The notes beneath the pieces were generated by a model. The model had not been told where the DNA came from. It saw only the letters and a list, made by a program, of their open reading frames with translations, and searched no databases. The translations under genes and the position numbers were made by a program. From positions 1 through 64,000 of the forward strand of contig JAVVEW010000004.1 in the NCBI GenBank assembly GCA_032251045.1: 64,000 bases of DNA, given 5' to 3'. The number at the start of each line of letters is the position of its first letter. Position 1 is the stretch's first letter. Shown piece by piece: positions 1 through 8,467 of this stretch. This DNA comes from JAVVEW01 sp032251045. GTDB lineage: Bacteria; Pseudomonadota; Gammaproteobacteria; Methylococcales; Methylomonadaceae.

Positions 1-85
1 CTAAGCTGCCTGTGCGGCAGTGAACGGCGTTAGGGTCGACGTGCAAAGGTTGCGGGCTTTCTAAGCTGCCTGTGCGGCAGTGAAC
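1..85 (-). CRISPR. Leader-proximal end of a type I-F CRISPR array
   Basis: A 28-nt repeat occupies 58-85 and the same repeat, lacking its last 3 nt, occupies 1-25; one 32-nt spacer lies between them (26-57). Read on the minus strand the repeat begins GTTCACTGCC and ends CTTAGAAA, the I-F repeat type, with a 5-bp CTGCC/GGCAG stem and a 5-nt loop. Cas6f is expected to cut after the stem and leave the 8-nt CTTAGAAA handle. The array runs off the left edge, so the spacer number is unknown. The 28/32 spacing, the stem and the adjacent cas6f make the call firm even with two visible repeats. Confidence 0.93.
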
Positions 86-223
86 TGTAGTATAAAGCGC
101 AAAAAAATAATGGCAACAGTGACTTATTCGCAAATCACCGTTTTAACCATTATTTTTCGTTGCTTTATAACTATTTGATTTTTATATATTGTTAAAGAGC
201 CTAAATTTTTTGGGTCCAATCGC
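86..223 (-). promoter_or_regulatory. Putative CRISPR leader
   Basis: This AT-rich stretch, with several runs of A and T, directly follows the first repeat. On the minus strand it lies upstream of the array, where the leader and pre-crRNA promoter belong. It has no gene and no further repeat. The right boundary is set only by the stop codon of the neighbouring zeta-like remnant. No specific IHF or promoter motif was assigned. Confidence 0.65.
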
Positions 224-529
224 TTAATTTTCAGTATCAAGCAAATAATCCGCCAACAACTCCCTCGCCCATTCCGGAACCGTGTCCTGCATCAAGTCGG
301 TTTTCCCTTTGCGAATCATCGCAACTTCTTTAAACGGATTGTCCGCACGAGAATTATCTAACATCGCCGCGTCATAGCTGTGCGCTTCCGGCGCAAGGGG
401 ATAAAGTTGTTTAGCCAAAATATCGGTATTAACGAATGGAATGCCGCGCCTTGCCAGCTGCGTATGATAAAACGTGCTTTCCCCGGCTCCATTGCCACCC
501 GCAAGCAGCCATAGCTCTTTCTTGGCCAT
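224..529 (-). pseudogene. Internally deleted zeta-toxin-like kinase remnant
   Basis: The N-terminus (about residues 1-56) matches the P-loop start of small zeta-type toxins, but the Walker A motif reads GGNGAGEST: the ATP-binding lysine is a glutamate at residue 17. After about residue 56 the sequence jumps to what looks like the family's C-terminal tail (DNSRADNPFKEV onwards), so the total is only 101 aa against roughly 190-200 for intact relatives. The start ATG overlaps the stop of the upstream ParD-like remnant, the usual antitoxin-toxin coupling. Loss of the lysine and of the central substrate region argues that it is inactive. The family assignment rests on remembered sequence pattern. 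Confidence 0.7.
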
Positions 530-934
530 TAAGACAAGGTTTTAGTGATTTCGACAAATTCGCCGTCAATAAACTTGCCGACCCTGATTTGACCAGTACT
601 GTCGATTTGTTCCAGACAGCCGGGGTGATCGATAGACACTTGATAGCTTACCGGACTGTTTGTAACACGCTGGGCCAAGCTTCCCGCAGCGCGCTCATCC
701 TCTAGCGTTTGGAAGACCGAAGCCGGTACCGTATATTGGTACCAATTCGAGTTTTGCCACGCCTGCCGCGATGGCCGCCAAATCGTCCGGGTCCAACAAC
801 GCCGAAACATTGCGCCCCATTTCCGCTCAATATTCGATTTGTTCGGCAGTGCTCCGATGAAAACGGTTTCCTGTTAATTCCGCCGCGCTCATCAATTCCT
901 TCTGCAAACGAATCGGCGATGCTGCTTTAGCCAT
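529..934 (-). pseudogene. ParD-like antitoxin remnant (stop and frameshift)
   Basis: An ATG at 934, preceded by GAGGTG, opens a frame starting MAKAASPIRLQKELM that reads through a segment typical of ParD-like antitoxins (HRSTAEQIEY) and then meets TGA where the family has Trp. Beyond that stop the frame continues as AEMGRNVSALL, and the C-terminal half (PASVFQTLEDERAAG onwards, to 529) lies in another frame. At least one nonsense change and one frameshift are therefore needed to restore the gene. Its stop overlaps the start of the zeta-like remnant, so the two once formed a toxin-antitoxin operon. Confidence 0.62.
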
Positions 935-1191
935 TATCCACCTCATTAAGCGAACTAAACGGACCAATTGTAGCGATTTGCTACAATCGATCCAAGTGGT
1001 TTATACGCCACTTTTCAAAACAACGGCACGGAACAGTCATTGCTCAATCCGTAAGAACTGAAGGCAGCCGTGCTTGGCTCTTCATCGGTTTATTCCTTAG
1101 CGATAAATAATGGATACCGATGGCAGTTGGTTTGGTTGCTGCCTCTTTTAACTCGCCCCCTCCTACCGGTATGTGAACGAGAACTGGGAAT
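935..1191. other. Intergenic gap between toxin-antitoxin remnant and cas6f
   Basis: There is no convincing gene, CRISPR repeat or RNA here. It separates the 3' end of cas6f from the broken toxin-antitoxin pair and so lies within what would ordinarily be a short cas6f-leader spacer. It may contain debris of the insertion. Confidence 0.4.
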
Positions 1192-1743
1192 TTAGAACCA
1201 CGGTATCGTTGCCGTTTTACTCAAGCCAAATTGATCAAACTCTCCTAGTATTGGTTTATCCGTCAACTCGCTAAACGTAATATAGCGCCTGTGCAAATGT
1301 CCATTAGATTCACTTTCTAATTCCAGAAATGGGTTGTCTAAACCTTTTTGAAACATCTTGGCTTTGTATTGCTTGATTTCACTTTCCTGGATAGAGCCGC
1401 GTTTAATTAAACGTTTAAGCTTTGCCGGTGACATGGTGCTCTGGATACGCGAAACAGTCCGGTATGGGACTTGGTCGGGTATTGATTGAACTGGTGAAAC
1501 TTCACAATAGCCGATCAAGCCACCTAGCCATCCGCTTTGTTGCAGAGTCTTTAGTCTATTTTCCGTAGCATGGACTCGAATCACACAGCCCAGTTTTAAT
1601 TTATATTCAGGAAAACTGACGCCTATGTCTGTAGACTTTAGATCGCATAATGCTTTATGCAGTTTGGTGTAGACCTTATTGAGTAAAACGTTTTCCCGCA
1701 GTTCGGCATCCGGCTTGATTCGAACATCGATAAAATGTTGCAT
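1192..1743 (-). CDS. cas6f: Cas6f (Csy4) crRNA-processing endoribonuclease
   Basis: This 183-aa protein matches the length and fold signature of Cas6f: the N-terminus MQHFIDVRIKPDAELRENVL, a central GWLGGLIGYCEV-like segment, and an Arg/Lys-rich helix (SPAKLKRLIKRG) expected to sit in the major groove of the repeat hairpin. An early histidine is the likely general base. The ATG at 1743 was chosen over one 36 nt upstream because that one overlaps cas5fv. It is the last cas gene before the array, 13 nt after cas5fv. It should cut pre-crRNA and stay on the crRNA 3' hairpin as part of the I-F2 complex. Confidence 0.92.
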   Translation of the reverse strand: MQHFIDVRIKPDAELRENVLLNKVYTKLHKALCDLKSTDIGVSFPEYKLKLGCVIRVHATENRLKTLQQSGWLGGLIGYCEVSPVQSIPDQVPYRTVSRIQSTMSPAKLKRLIKRGSIQESEIKQYKAKMFQKGLDNPFLELESESNGHLHRRYITFSELTDKPILGEFDQFGLSKTATIPWF

Positions 1744-1756
1744 AAAAGACCTCCTG

Positions 1757-2779
1757 TTAAACCCGAATGGCGCTGACATAAGCCAAGCCTTTCTTGCCCA
1801 GATAAAAACTGGATACGCCGGCGTTGTCGATTAAGTCTTTTAGTTCTCGGGCTTTTTCGTTGGGGATATTCAGGTGAATTTCCAATTGACCACTGGCTTT
1901 GGTAAGCATGCGTCTAACTTTGCCTTCGCCTTTGATGAATTCTTCACGAATATAAGGATTACCCCAAACTTTTTTCTTTTCTCCGGTTGTATAGCGATCC
2001 ATAAAATCTTTTTTAGTAAAGCCATTATTTGAAATACCACTGACGCCACCTGCTTTTGTTTTTGCTGAACTCATATCGTATTTTTTATTTCTAGCCAATC
2101 GTTCTAATTGAAGATATAAGGCAGAACAGTAAAGACTAATGGGTAGAACTAATTCTTTTTTATTCAGACCATTAAATTTTTCAAAATGACTTTTTAGCTG
2201 CAAAAAAGCTGCATTGATCTGTTCGGTATTTTCAACCGGATTGAATTTATTCAATTCTTCCAGTCGGGCAATAATGCTTAGGGGATCAGTATTAATATCT
2301 GTACTGATCTCAGTGTTGTTGACTATAAAGCCGCATAGTTCATCTAAATCTAACGCCAATACACCCCAAAATTCAGATGAATAGTCGGATTGAAAAATCG
2401 GGTCATTGACCTTAATCATGCCGGTATAAGAATTCTGATCAGTACTACCCGTCATGTTACGAATATAAGTCGTTTCATGATTAGTCGTGCTCGCCTTATC
2501 TTGAAATTCAATCAGTGCCTCGATTTCTTTGAAATAGTAATTATCTTGTTCTCTAGCCTGATACAGCTTTCTCTGATCGCCAATCAATCGGTTAAGTAGA
2601 CCCATAACTGTATCTATCGTAACGCTACGTTGAATAAAGTTCTTTTCGTTACTCAAATTAGTCATTGAGCCAATAAATTTTCGATATGTGCCATCTTTTT
2701 GTTTTGGCAAAGGCTCATTATTGCTACCTTCCAAAAAAGAATTACGCCATGAGGACTCATATTCAATGATGATTTGCAT
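1757..2779 (-). CDS. cas5fv: Cas5fv, type I-F2 Cascade subunit
   Basis: 340 aa. The position between cas7fv and cas6f, and an N-terminus of the type IIIEYESSWRNSFL, match Cas5fv of the minimal I-Fv system known from Shewanella putrefaciens CN-32. A helical middle segment (about residues 185-235, with the run LPISLYCSALYLQLERLAR) fits the helical domain known in that family to take over PAM recognition from the missing large subunit. The protein caps the crRNA 5' handle. A basic patch (GEKKKVWGNPYIREEFIKGE) lies near residues 265-285. No csy1 or csy2 gene is present. Cas5 rather than Cas7 is called from gene order plus the helical insertion. Confidence 0.88.
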   Translation of the reverse strand: MQIIIEYESSWRNSFLEGSNNEPLPKQKDGTYRKFIGSMTNLSNEKNFIQRSVTIDTVMGLLNRLIGDQRKLYQAREQDNYYFKEIEALIEFQDKASTTNHETTYIRNMTGSTDQNSYTGMIKVNDPIFQSDYSSEFWGVLALDLDELCGFIVNNTEISTDINTDPLSIIARLEELNKFNPVENTEQINAAFLQLKSHFEKFNGLNKKELVLPISLYCSALYLQLERLARNKKYDMSSAKTKAGGVSGISNNGFTKKDFMDRYTTGEKKKVWGNPYIREEFIKGEGKVRRMLTKASGQLEIHLNIPNEKARELKDLIDNAGVSSFYLGKKGLAYVSAIRV

Positions 2780-2791
2780 AGATATAGCTCC

Positions 2792-3736
2792 CTACTTGGC
2801 ATAAAAATAAACTGCGTAATCCCCTTGGGGCTTTTCTGAAATGCTGGTTTCATCCCGTTTAATTCGCATCATTTTATTGCTGTCGTTATAATCCACCAGT
2901 ATTTCATCGACATACATATAGGCTTTTGCTTGCCGGATAGAAAGCTGAGAAATTCGCCGCAAAGTCTCTTCCACTAATGCCTGCATGGCATCCTGATTTA
3001 ACAAAATACCAACTTCCCCTTCTTCAAAGATTGTCCCACTTCGAACATAGTTGGGGTGAAATATTGCTTCAGGCTTGAGCTCTGGATTTAAAGCTTGAAT
3101 AAATTCAGTCACGGTTTGTGCGACCAGCTCACCCTGACTTTCTTTGATCTCCATTGCTTCACGGTCAAACTTTTTGTCCAGTGAAATAAATTGCAATTGT
3201 TCCATGCTAATCGAACCATACGAAAGGTATTCGGTATCGCCAAAGGTCGTTTTGGAAAAGAATGATGAACTGTCCCGCTCCCCAGCTTGACCAAATTGTT
3301 CAAAATTACCGTTACCCAGCTGATCGACAAAATCTTCAATCAATAATGGACTGGTACGCTTATTCTGTGTAGCCGGCACGACATAACCACGAATCAAACC
3401 TGTAATCGAAGCTAAAACCTGTTGCAAATTGCTTTTTTTGGCGTAGTGGAGATCAAACGCCTGCTCTCGGAACAAGTGATGACGAATGCAGTTTTGACTA
3501 ATGTATAGAGGTGTTTTTTTAAAATCGATGTCTGTTGGCTCTTTGCGGTATTTATAGCCAGTGTCTTTGACTTTACCGGATAAATTGGTATAGCCACGCA
3601 ATTTGGGCAGGGTGTGGTTATCAACGGTCGTACCGCTTTCTTGCGCCAAATTAGTTGGTCCATTCCAGTTAACCACCCCATGTCCCAGAGCTTTGATTTT
3701 GAAATCTATGCTTTTAATACCGGATATTTTTACCAT
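2792..3736 (-). CDS. cas7fv: Cas7fv, type I-F2 Cascade backbone
   Basis: 314 aa from the ATG at 3736, one nucleotide after the stop of cas2-3 (TAA-G-ATG), so the pair is translationally linked. The N-terminus MVKISGIKSIDFKIKALGHG and length agree with Cas7fv of I-F2 systems, which polymerises along the spacer part of crRNA. A frame extension upstream to 3841 lies wholly inside cas2-3 and was rejected. The next gene, cas5fv, starts 12 nt after the stop. No frameshifts are visible. Confidence 0.9.
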   Translation of the reverse strand: MVKISGIKSIDFKIKALGHGVVNWNGPTNLAQESGTTVDNHTLPKLRGYTNLSGKVKDTGYKYRKEPTDIDFKKTPLYISQNCIRHHLFREQAFDLHYAKKSNLQQVLASITGLIRGYVVPATQNKRTSPLLIEDFVDQLGNGNFEQFGQAGERDSSSFFSKTTFGDTEYLSYGSISMEQLQFISLDKKFDREAMEIKESQGELVAQTVTEFIQALNPELKPEAIFHPNYVRSGTIFEEGEVGILLNQDAMQALVEETLRRISQLSIRQAKAYMYVDEILVDYNDSNKMMRIKRDETSISEKPQGDYAVYFYAK

Positions 3737-3737
3737 C

Positions 3738-6680
3738 TTAGTTTTCCTCTGTTGATTGAAGTTTCGTGATTGTAATCGCGCCGATGGCTTGCCTCTTGCC
3801 AATGGCATAATAAATGGCATAGGGATGCCGTTGTGCTTCACCGCCGACTTTTTGCAAATCGTCAGGGGTGTAACTTAGGTAAATCGGCGTTTCCGGGCTG
3901 CGGGCTTCATTCAGCAAAACGTTGTCGTTATACGCCTTTTTTGAATCGGTTACGTTGTGGTGTTTTTTTGCCATAAAGGCCAATAGATTCTGACCGCTAT
4001 CGCCATAGCCCAAAATCGGTTCGACCGGATAAGTTAAGTTGGCGTCCAGATTATCCGGCGCGTAAGCGTACTCGTTGATGAACTGGAAATGTTCAAGGTC
4101 TTCCACCTCACATACTGCCATTTGCACAAAACGGTTATCGCCTCTAAGCGAATGTTTTTTAATCTTGATACCTGATTCCCATGTCGTTTTCTTGCCAGGT
4201 AAGCTAATGGGGTCGATCAATTTGGCCTTGATCTTTTGCACGCTTTCTTTGAGGGCTTTGATCAAGTCTTTTTCAATGGCCCGGATGCAAACATCATTGT
4301 CATAGAATTGCTCATAGTATTCATAAAGCTGGTTGATGCTCACTGGCTGGTCGTTAAGTTTACCCTGAAGAAATTCATTCCAAGCTTTAGCGCTTTGAAG
4401 ACAAGACAACGAATTTAAAAAGCGGGCGCAACGGCTGGTTTGTTTGCCACCGATGGCCAATGAGTCGGGGATCGCGATAATGTACTGATTGATCTGACTG
4501 TTTTCGCCAAAACGGCCTAGCCGTCCTAATCTTTGCAGCCAGTTTTCGGCATGGGTAAACTCCGTCACCATGCGTTGACAGGTAATGTTCAGCGAGGCTT
4601 GTACCGCCGGACCGCTGCGTAAAACATCATATTGCCTGTTGCCATTACGCTTGAACGATTCAAACACGGTATTAAACAATGCTTGTTTATCGGTTTTTTT
4701 ATATTTGGCATGAAACAACAACCCATTTTCCGTATTCTGATTTTTTATAAAGCTCAGTTGCGCGGTTGTCGCGGTATTACTAATGACAATTGTGTTTTCA
4801 GGTTGCGGTTGATAAAGCGGATTACTGTCATCCTGATTTTTTTCGGCAAATGCCTGAAAATTTATTCTGTATTGGCTTATATTAAAACTTGGAATACCGA
4901 TAATATCGTCTCGGTGAATAGACAATAGGTTTTCGACAAAATAATAATTGGGTGTTGCCGATACCAACAGGGCATTGGCTCGACTTTCCAGGAATTGTTT
5001 ACAGGCCACCAGCTCCGCAAACAATAGATTGAATGCTGGCATGGTAATGTATTCATGGTACTCATCAAATACGACATGAGCGTTCATATATTGCACTAAT
5101 CCCGTGACCTTTCGATGGGTTGTGATGGTGTTTAACACTTGATCGATTGTAGTGATCACAATATCGCCGGAAAATTCTTGATCTTCCGGGGTTGGTTCTT
5201 CCTCACCGTTTCGATATAGCGTTTTAAATTCGCCGGTATTGATTTCAATACATGCTGTTAAATGGTAATCCGATGCTGAATCCGTAAATTCACGGTATAA
5301 ACCTTCACATACTTGTACGCGTGGGCAAACCCAGATAATTTTTTTCACTTGTGAATTGAGTGCCCATTCCAAAGCGATTTTGGTTTTACCGCACCCCGCC
5401 GGTCCATTGAGAACCGCAACACCATCAACTTCTTTTAAGCGCTTGGCGGCCAAACTTTGCTGCTGATTACGTTCACTGTTTGGGTAACGATGTTCGAAAG
5501 CATTCAAACAGCCTTGAACATGCGTACTTAAATCGCCATCTTTTAGCAGGGCATCGCTCAATAATTCATCGAGAGAGCGTTCTTCGATATGCCGTGTCAG
5601 ACTATCCACGCTTAAGGATGATACTTGCCGATCTGCACTGATCACAGCCGCTCGGCACAAATCAGTTTTGGCATTTTCAATGATAAATTTGCGGTAATCT
5701 TCAATTCTGTTTTTTTCGGAATAACGCTTGTATTGCGGAAATTGCAGCTTATCCAGCTCTTCTAGTCTATTACTATCCGCTCGCTTCAATATCCCTTCTA
5801 TGACTGGAGCATTATCGGGAAAGTAGTTTTCTACCAAGGTGTTAATTGAATTGATAACCGGATGAACTGTATCGATCAGATTTTCGAAGCCTTTGGAGTC
5901 ACCGATGTTGGCTTTGAGTTTTTGATAAACCACATCGAGGTTGGAAAACTCTTTCTTGGAGTTCCGAAACGGCTTAGCATGATGCCAATACACCGCATGT
6001 TTAGACGCTTCCTTAACAAATTTGTTAGTTTCTTGATGTTCTTCATCATCCAATAATTGATAAAGTAAGTAGGATATTTCGTTGTGCCTTGGGTGATTTT
6101 CGAAGGAAAACTTTACCGGTTTTTGAATATGCTCCCCTTCTTCGGAAATTTCGGCTTGCGGTTTCTTTTTTAATTCGTCGTTGAGCCAGTTCTGAAAACA
6201 GGGGTCGATTTTTCCTACGTCATGTAAACAACCGGCGATGAATGCGGCGCGGGCTAAATGTTTATCATCCATCAAGCGATTAATGATTTCATACGCCAAG
6301 TAACCGACAGCGAATAAATGTTGATCTAACGGTTGTTTTTTGGTGTTGGCATAAATTGAATCAATCTTAATAGGAAGCTGGTCCATAATCAGTTCTCCAT
6401 CGGTATAGTTCACAGGAACAATACCTTGTCCATTAAATTTATCTGGGTTACCCACAATCCACTGCAACTCGCTCCGGCTTCGACTCCGTATCCAATGACA
6501 CGCCACCGCCGTATTCTTGGTCGCGCTTTTTCTCAGCAGTTTTTTTACCGCTTGTAAGCCTTCTTCGGTGATCACGGTTTGCCAGGTGCGGCTGCCGATG
6601 CGGTTGGCGAAGGCGTCGAGGACACGGCGGGTGCGGTTGAGCGCTTTTTTCTCGCATTCGCAAATGAAGGTGACCATCAT
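3738..6680 (-). CDS. cas2-3: Cas2-Cas3 fusion, type I-F effector nuclease-helicase
   Basis: 980 aa. Residues 1 to about 95 form a Cas2-like domain. An HD nuclease domain follows (H121, the C-L-H-D-V-G-K motif at 151-157, HH at 233-234), then a superfamily 2 helicase with Walker A GPAGCGKT at 426-433 and the Walker B-type VFDEYHEY near 535. The fusion is the hallmark of I-F systems; Cas3 degrades the target while the Cas2 part joins Cas1 in spacer capture. Two ATGs (6680 and 6677) follow a GGAG ribosome-binding site. The gene is cut off from cas1 by the divergent vapBC pair, so it probably has its own promoter in 6681-6758. Confidence 0.95.
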   Translation of the reverse strand: MMVTFICECEKKALNRTRRVLDAFANRIGSRTWQTVITEEGLQAVKKLLRKSATKNTAVACHWIRSRSRSELQWIVGNPDKFNGQGIVPVNYTDGELIMDQLPIKIDSIYANTKKQPLDQHLFAVGYLAYEIINRLMDDKHLARAAFIAGCLHDVGKIDPCFQNWLNDELKKKPQAEISEEGEHIQKPVKFSFENHPRHNEISYLLYQLLDDEEHQETNKFVKEASKHAVYWHHAKPFRNSKKEFSNLDVVYQKLKANIGDSKGFENLIDTVHPVINSINTLVENYFPDNAPVIEGILKRADSNRLEELDKLQFPQYKRYSEKNRIEDYRKFIIENAKTDLCRAAVISADRQVSSLSVDSLTRHIEERSLDELLSDALLKDGDLSTHVQGCLNAFEHRYPNSERNQQQSLAAKRLKEVDGVAVLNGPAGCGKTKIALEWALNSQVKKIIWVCPRVQVCEGLYREFTDSASDYHLTACIEINTGEFKTLYRNGEEEPTPEDQEFSGDIVITTIDQVLNTITTHRKVTGLVQYMNAHVVFDEYHEYITMPAFNLLFAELVACKQFLESRANALLVSATPNYYFVENLLSIHRDDIIGIPSFNISQYRINFQAFAEKNQDDSNPLYQPQPENTIVISNTATTAQLSFIKNQNTENGLLFHAKYKKTDKQALFNTVFESFKRNGNRQYDVLRSGPAVQASLNITCQRMVTEFTHAENWLQRLGRLGRFGENSQINQYIIAIPDSLAIGGKQTSRCARFLNSLSCLQSAKAWNEFLQGKLNDQPVSINQLYEYYEQFYDNDVCIRAIEKDLIKALKESVQKIKAKLIDPISLPGKKTTWESGIKIKKHSLRGDNRFVQMAVCEVEDLEHFQFINEYAYAPDNLDANLTYPVEPILGYGDSGQNLLAFMAKKHHNVTDSKKAYNDNVLLNEARSPETPIYLSYTPDDLQKVGGEAQRHPYAIYYAIGKRQAIGAITITKLQSTEEN

Positions 6681-6699
6681 GATGGGATCTCCAAATAAT

Positions 6700-6749
6700 T
6701 GTGTCTATACCGGCTTAGTGCTAATGTAAACACATACGATATATACACG
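6700..6749 (+). promoter_or_regulatory. Inverted repeat, candidate VapB operator
   Basis: TGTGTCTATA at 6700-6709 and TATATACACG at 6740-6749 form an imperfect inverted repeat (8 of 10 positions) in the 78-nt gap between the divergent cas2-3 and vapB starts. VapB-type antitoxins usually autorepress at such palindromes. If it is bound here, the complex could also affect cas2-3 transcription. This is a position-based inference. Confidence 0.35.
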
Positions 6750-6758
6750 AGGTGTTTT

Positions 6759-6989
6759 ATGACGACAACGCGCGTTTTTAAAAGCGGTAATTCGCAAGCG
6801 GTGCGGATTCCCAAAGAGTTCCAGTTTGATGCGGATGAGATAGAAATTTTTCGACGCGGTGATGAGGTGGTGTTACGCAAAAAACCGGATAATCTTGCGG
6901 ATGTGATGGACATTTTCGCCGGCTTCTCAGATGATTTTATGGCGGAAGAACGGATTGACCCTCCGCCGCAGCATCGGGATTTTGACTGA
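6759..6989 (+). CDS. vapB: VapB antitoxin (AbrB/SpoVT fold)
   Basis: 76 aa from the ATG at 6759, preceded by GAGGTG. The N-terminal swapped-hairpin DNA-binding domain carries the family signature FKSGNSQAVRIPKEF; the acidic C-terminal tail would thread into VapC. An upstream in-frame ATG at 6699 was rejected because the family begins at MTTTRVFKSGN and the ribosome-binding site fits 6759. The gene overlaps vapC by one base (TGATG). It lies antisense to the cas genes, between cas1 and cas2-3. Confidence 0.92.
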   Translation: MTTTRVFKSGNSQAVRIPKEFQFDADEIEIFRRGDEVVLRKKPDNLADVMDIFAGFSDDFMAEERIDPPPQHRDFD

Positions 6990-7396
6990 TGCAAGCTCTG
7001 TACATGCTGGATACGGATATTTGTATTTATCTTAAAAAACGCCGTCCGGCTTGCATTGCAGAAAGGTTTAGGCAATTGCGGCATGGTGAAGTTGTGATTT
7101 CGATGATTACCTATGGTGAATTGTTTTCGGGGGCATTGAAAAGCCGAGAAAAAGAAGCGGCCATCATGAATGTCCAACTGCTGGCTGCTCGTTTGCCGGT
7201 GCAATCTATGCTGGTTGAGGTTGCGGAGGTTTATGCCTCTATTCGCAGTGACTTGGAAAAAAAAGGTTGTCTGATTGGGGGCAATGACCTTTGGATTGCC
7301 GCTCACGCAGTTGCTTTGGATTTGACATTGGTCACTCATAACACAAGGGAGTTTAGACGTATTGATGGCTTGCGGCTTGAAAATTGGGTTGAGTGA
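6989..7396 (+). CDS. vapC: VapC toxin, PIN-domain ribonuclease
   Basis: 135 aa with the PIN-domain acidic residues in place: D8/D10 (MLDTDICIYL), E44 (TYGELFSG), D100 (GGNDLWIAAHA) and the C-terminal VTHNTREF block. VapC proteins cut tRNA or rRNA and are held inactive by VapB. A second possible start, 15 nt in (MLDTD), would keep the active site. All active-site positions are intact, unlike the broken toxin at 224-529. The gene converges with cas1, ending 56 nt from the cas1 stop. Confidence 0.93.
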   Translation: MQALYMLDTDICIYLKKRRPACIAERFRQLRHGEVVISMITYGELFSGALKSREKEAAIMNVQLLAARLPVQSMLVEVAEVYASIRSDLEKKGCLIGGNDLWIAAHAVALDLTLVTHNTREFRRIDGLRLENWVE

Positions 7397-7452
7397 TTTT
7401 AAGCTTTGAGCGTTTTCACGCGGACGCGTAGGAATGATTCGACCCGCTAAAC

Positions 7453-8400
7453 TCATGCCTTATCTCCCTGCAAGGCGATATCCTTAACAGTGTCAAACAT
7501 AAATTCCAGCGCTTTATGTTCGGTAAATTTTTGCAGAATTTGTTGACGGAATTCCTGTTCGGTCGTTTTTTCCTTGGCGCAGATGAACGCCCACGGCAAG
7601 ATCAACGTATCTTTGACCAGATCGGCGACATCAAATACCAATGCCCCGCGTCTCGTTTTACCGTGCATGACCGCGAAGCCGTGCGGGATGCCGAGTACCC
7701 ACAGCGTGGTGGCACCCAAGCCGTAGGCCAGATAGTTGCCGTGATTGAGAAAAATATTGGCGTCATCGACACTTTCGGCATTACGGCTAAAATCGCCGAG
7801 TTGGGTGCGTTTGACAGCGGCTTTATACAGGCTTTTGGTCAGTTGCGCCTCGCTGAGCAATAATTCGGTGACGTTTTTCGCGCTATCGATTTTCGCTGTG
7901 CAGTTTACTAACGCGCCCGCTATATCCTCATCGCTGCTGTCAAACCCTTCGCTTTTGAGGTCCTTGTCTTTGGCCCAGACCCGACTTAAATAGTCGATGC
8001 GTCCGTGTTGAAACTGCTTGGCCACTTGCAGCCTTTTTTGTTCGTCGAACCAAAAGGAAAGCCAACCTTGTATATATTGCGTGGGTCGATATTCGCTTTG
8101 TGGCGTTAGCCATTCGATTTCGTTGCCCATCAACAGCGGTGTTCCGCCGCCTCCGGTAAAGCCAATCAACACACCGGCCGAGGCCAGCATTCTGGCTGCC
8201 GCTTGCGTGATCGAGGTACCGGTACCGAGCAGAATCACCGTGGTATTGGCAATCGGTATATTCCAGTACTGTTTTTCTTCCTTGGCTTCGGTCAGATAGA
8301 GTACGCGACCATCCTTTTGCATGACCCGACATTTTTCCAGGTAATAAATGTTGGCCCTTTTGGAGTGCAGTATGGCTTTAAGGTCTGTCAAAACGTCCAT
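7453..8400 (-). CDS. cas1: Cas1 integrase, type I-F
   Basis: 315 aa, the normal I-F length. The C-terminal catalytic residues are visible: E184 (LLSEAQLTK), H246 (VMHGKTRRG) and D257/D260 (VFDVADL). An early GTGTSITQAAARMLASAGV segment matches the N-terminal beta/turn region. Cas1 with the Cas2 domain of Cas2-3 integrates new spacers at the leader end. It is the first cas gene of the locus and starts 67 nt after the end of recB on the same strand. It is separated from cas2-3 by vapBC, which is unusual because cas1 and cas2-3 are normally adjacent. Confidence 0.95.
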   Translation of the reverse strand: MDVLTDLKAILHSKRANIYYLEKCRVMQKDGRVLYLTEAKEEKQYWNIPIANTTVILLGTGTSITQAAARMLASAGVLIGFTGGGGTPLLMGNEIEWLTPQSEYRPTQYIQGWLSFWFDEQKRLQVAKQFQHGRIDYLSRVWAKDKDLKSEGFDSSDEDIAGALVNCTAKIDSAKNVTELLLSEAQLTKSLYKAAVKRTQLGDFSRNAESVDDANIFLNHGNYLAYGLGATTLWVLGIPHGFAVMHGKTRRGALVFDVADLVKDTLILPWAFICAKEKTTEQEFRQQILQKFTEHKALEFMFDTVKDIALQGDKA

Positions 8401-8467
8401 TTCAGTCTCCAGAGTTTAATAGATGACTTCATTATCTCCGCCCCACCTCAAAATTCTGCGACGTTCG

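Noticed and set aside
86..223. More CRISPR repeats right of the array
   Set aside because: No further copy of the 28-nt repeat occurs; the stretch is AT-rich and fits a leader.
6677..7456. 259-aa open frame on the minus strand covering vapBC
   Set aside because: It lies wholly opposite two genes with clear family motifs and intact active sites, and its own sequence shows no domain or ribosome-binding site.
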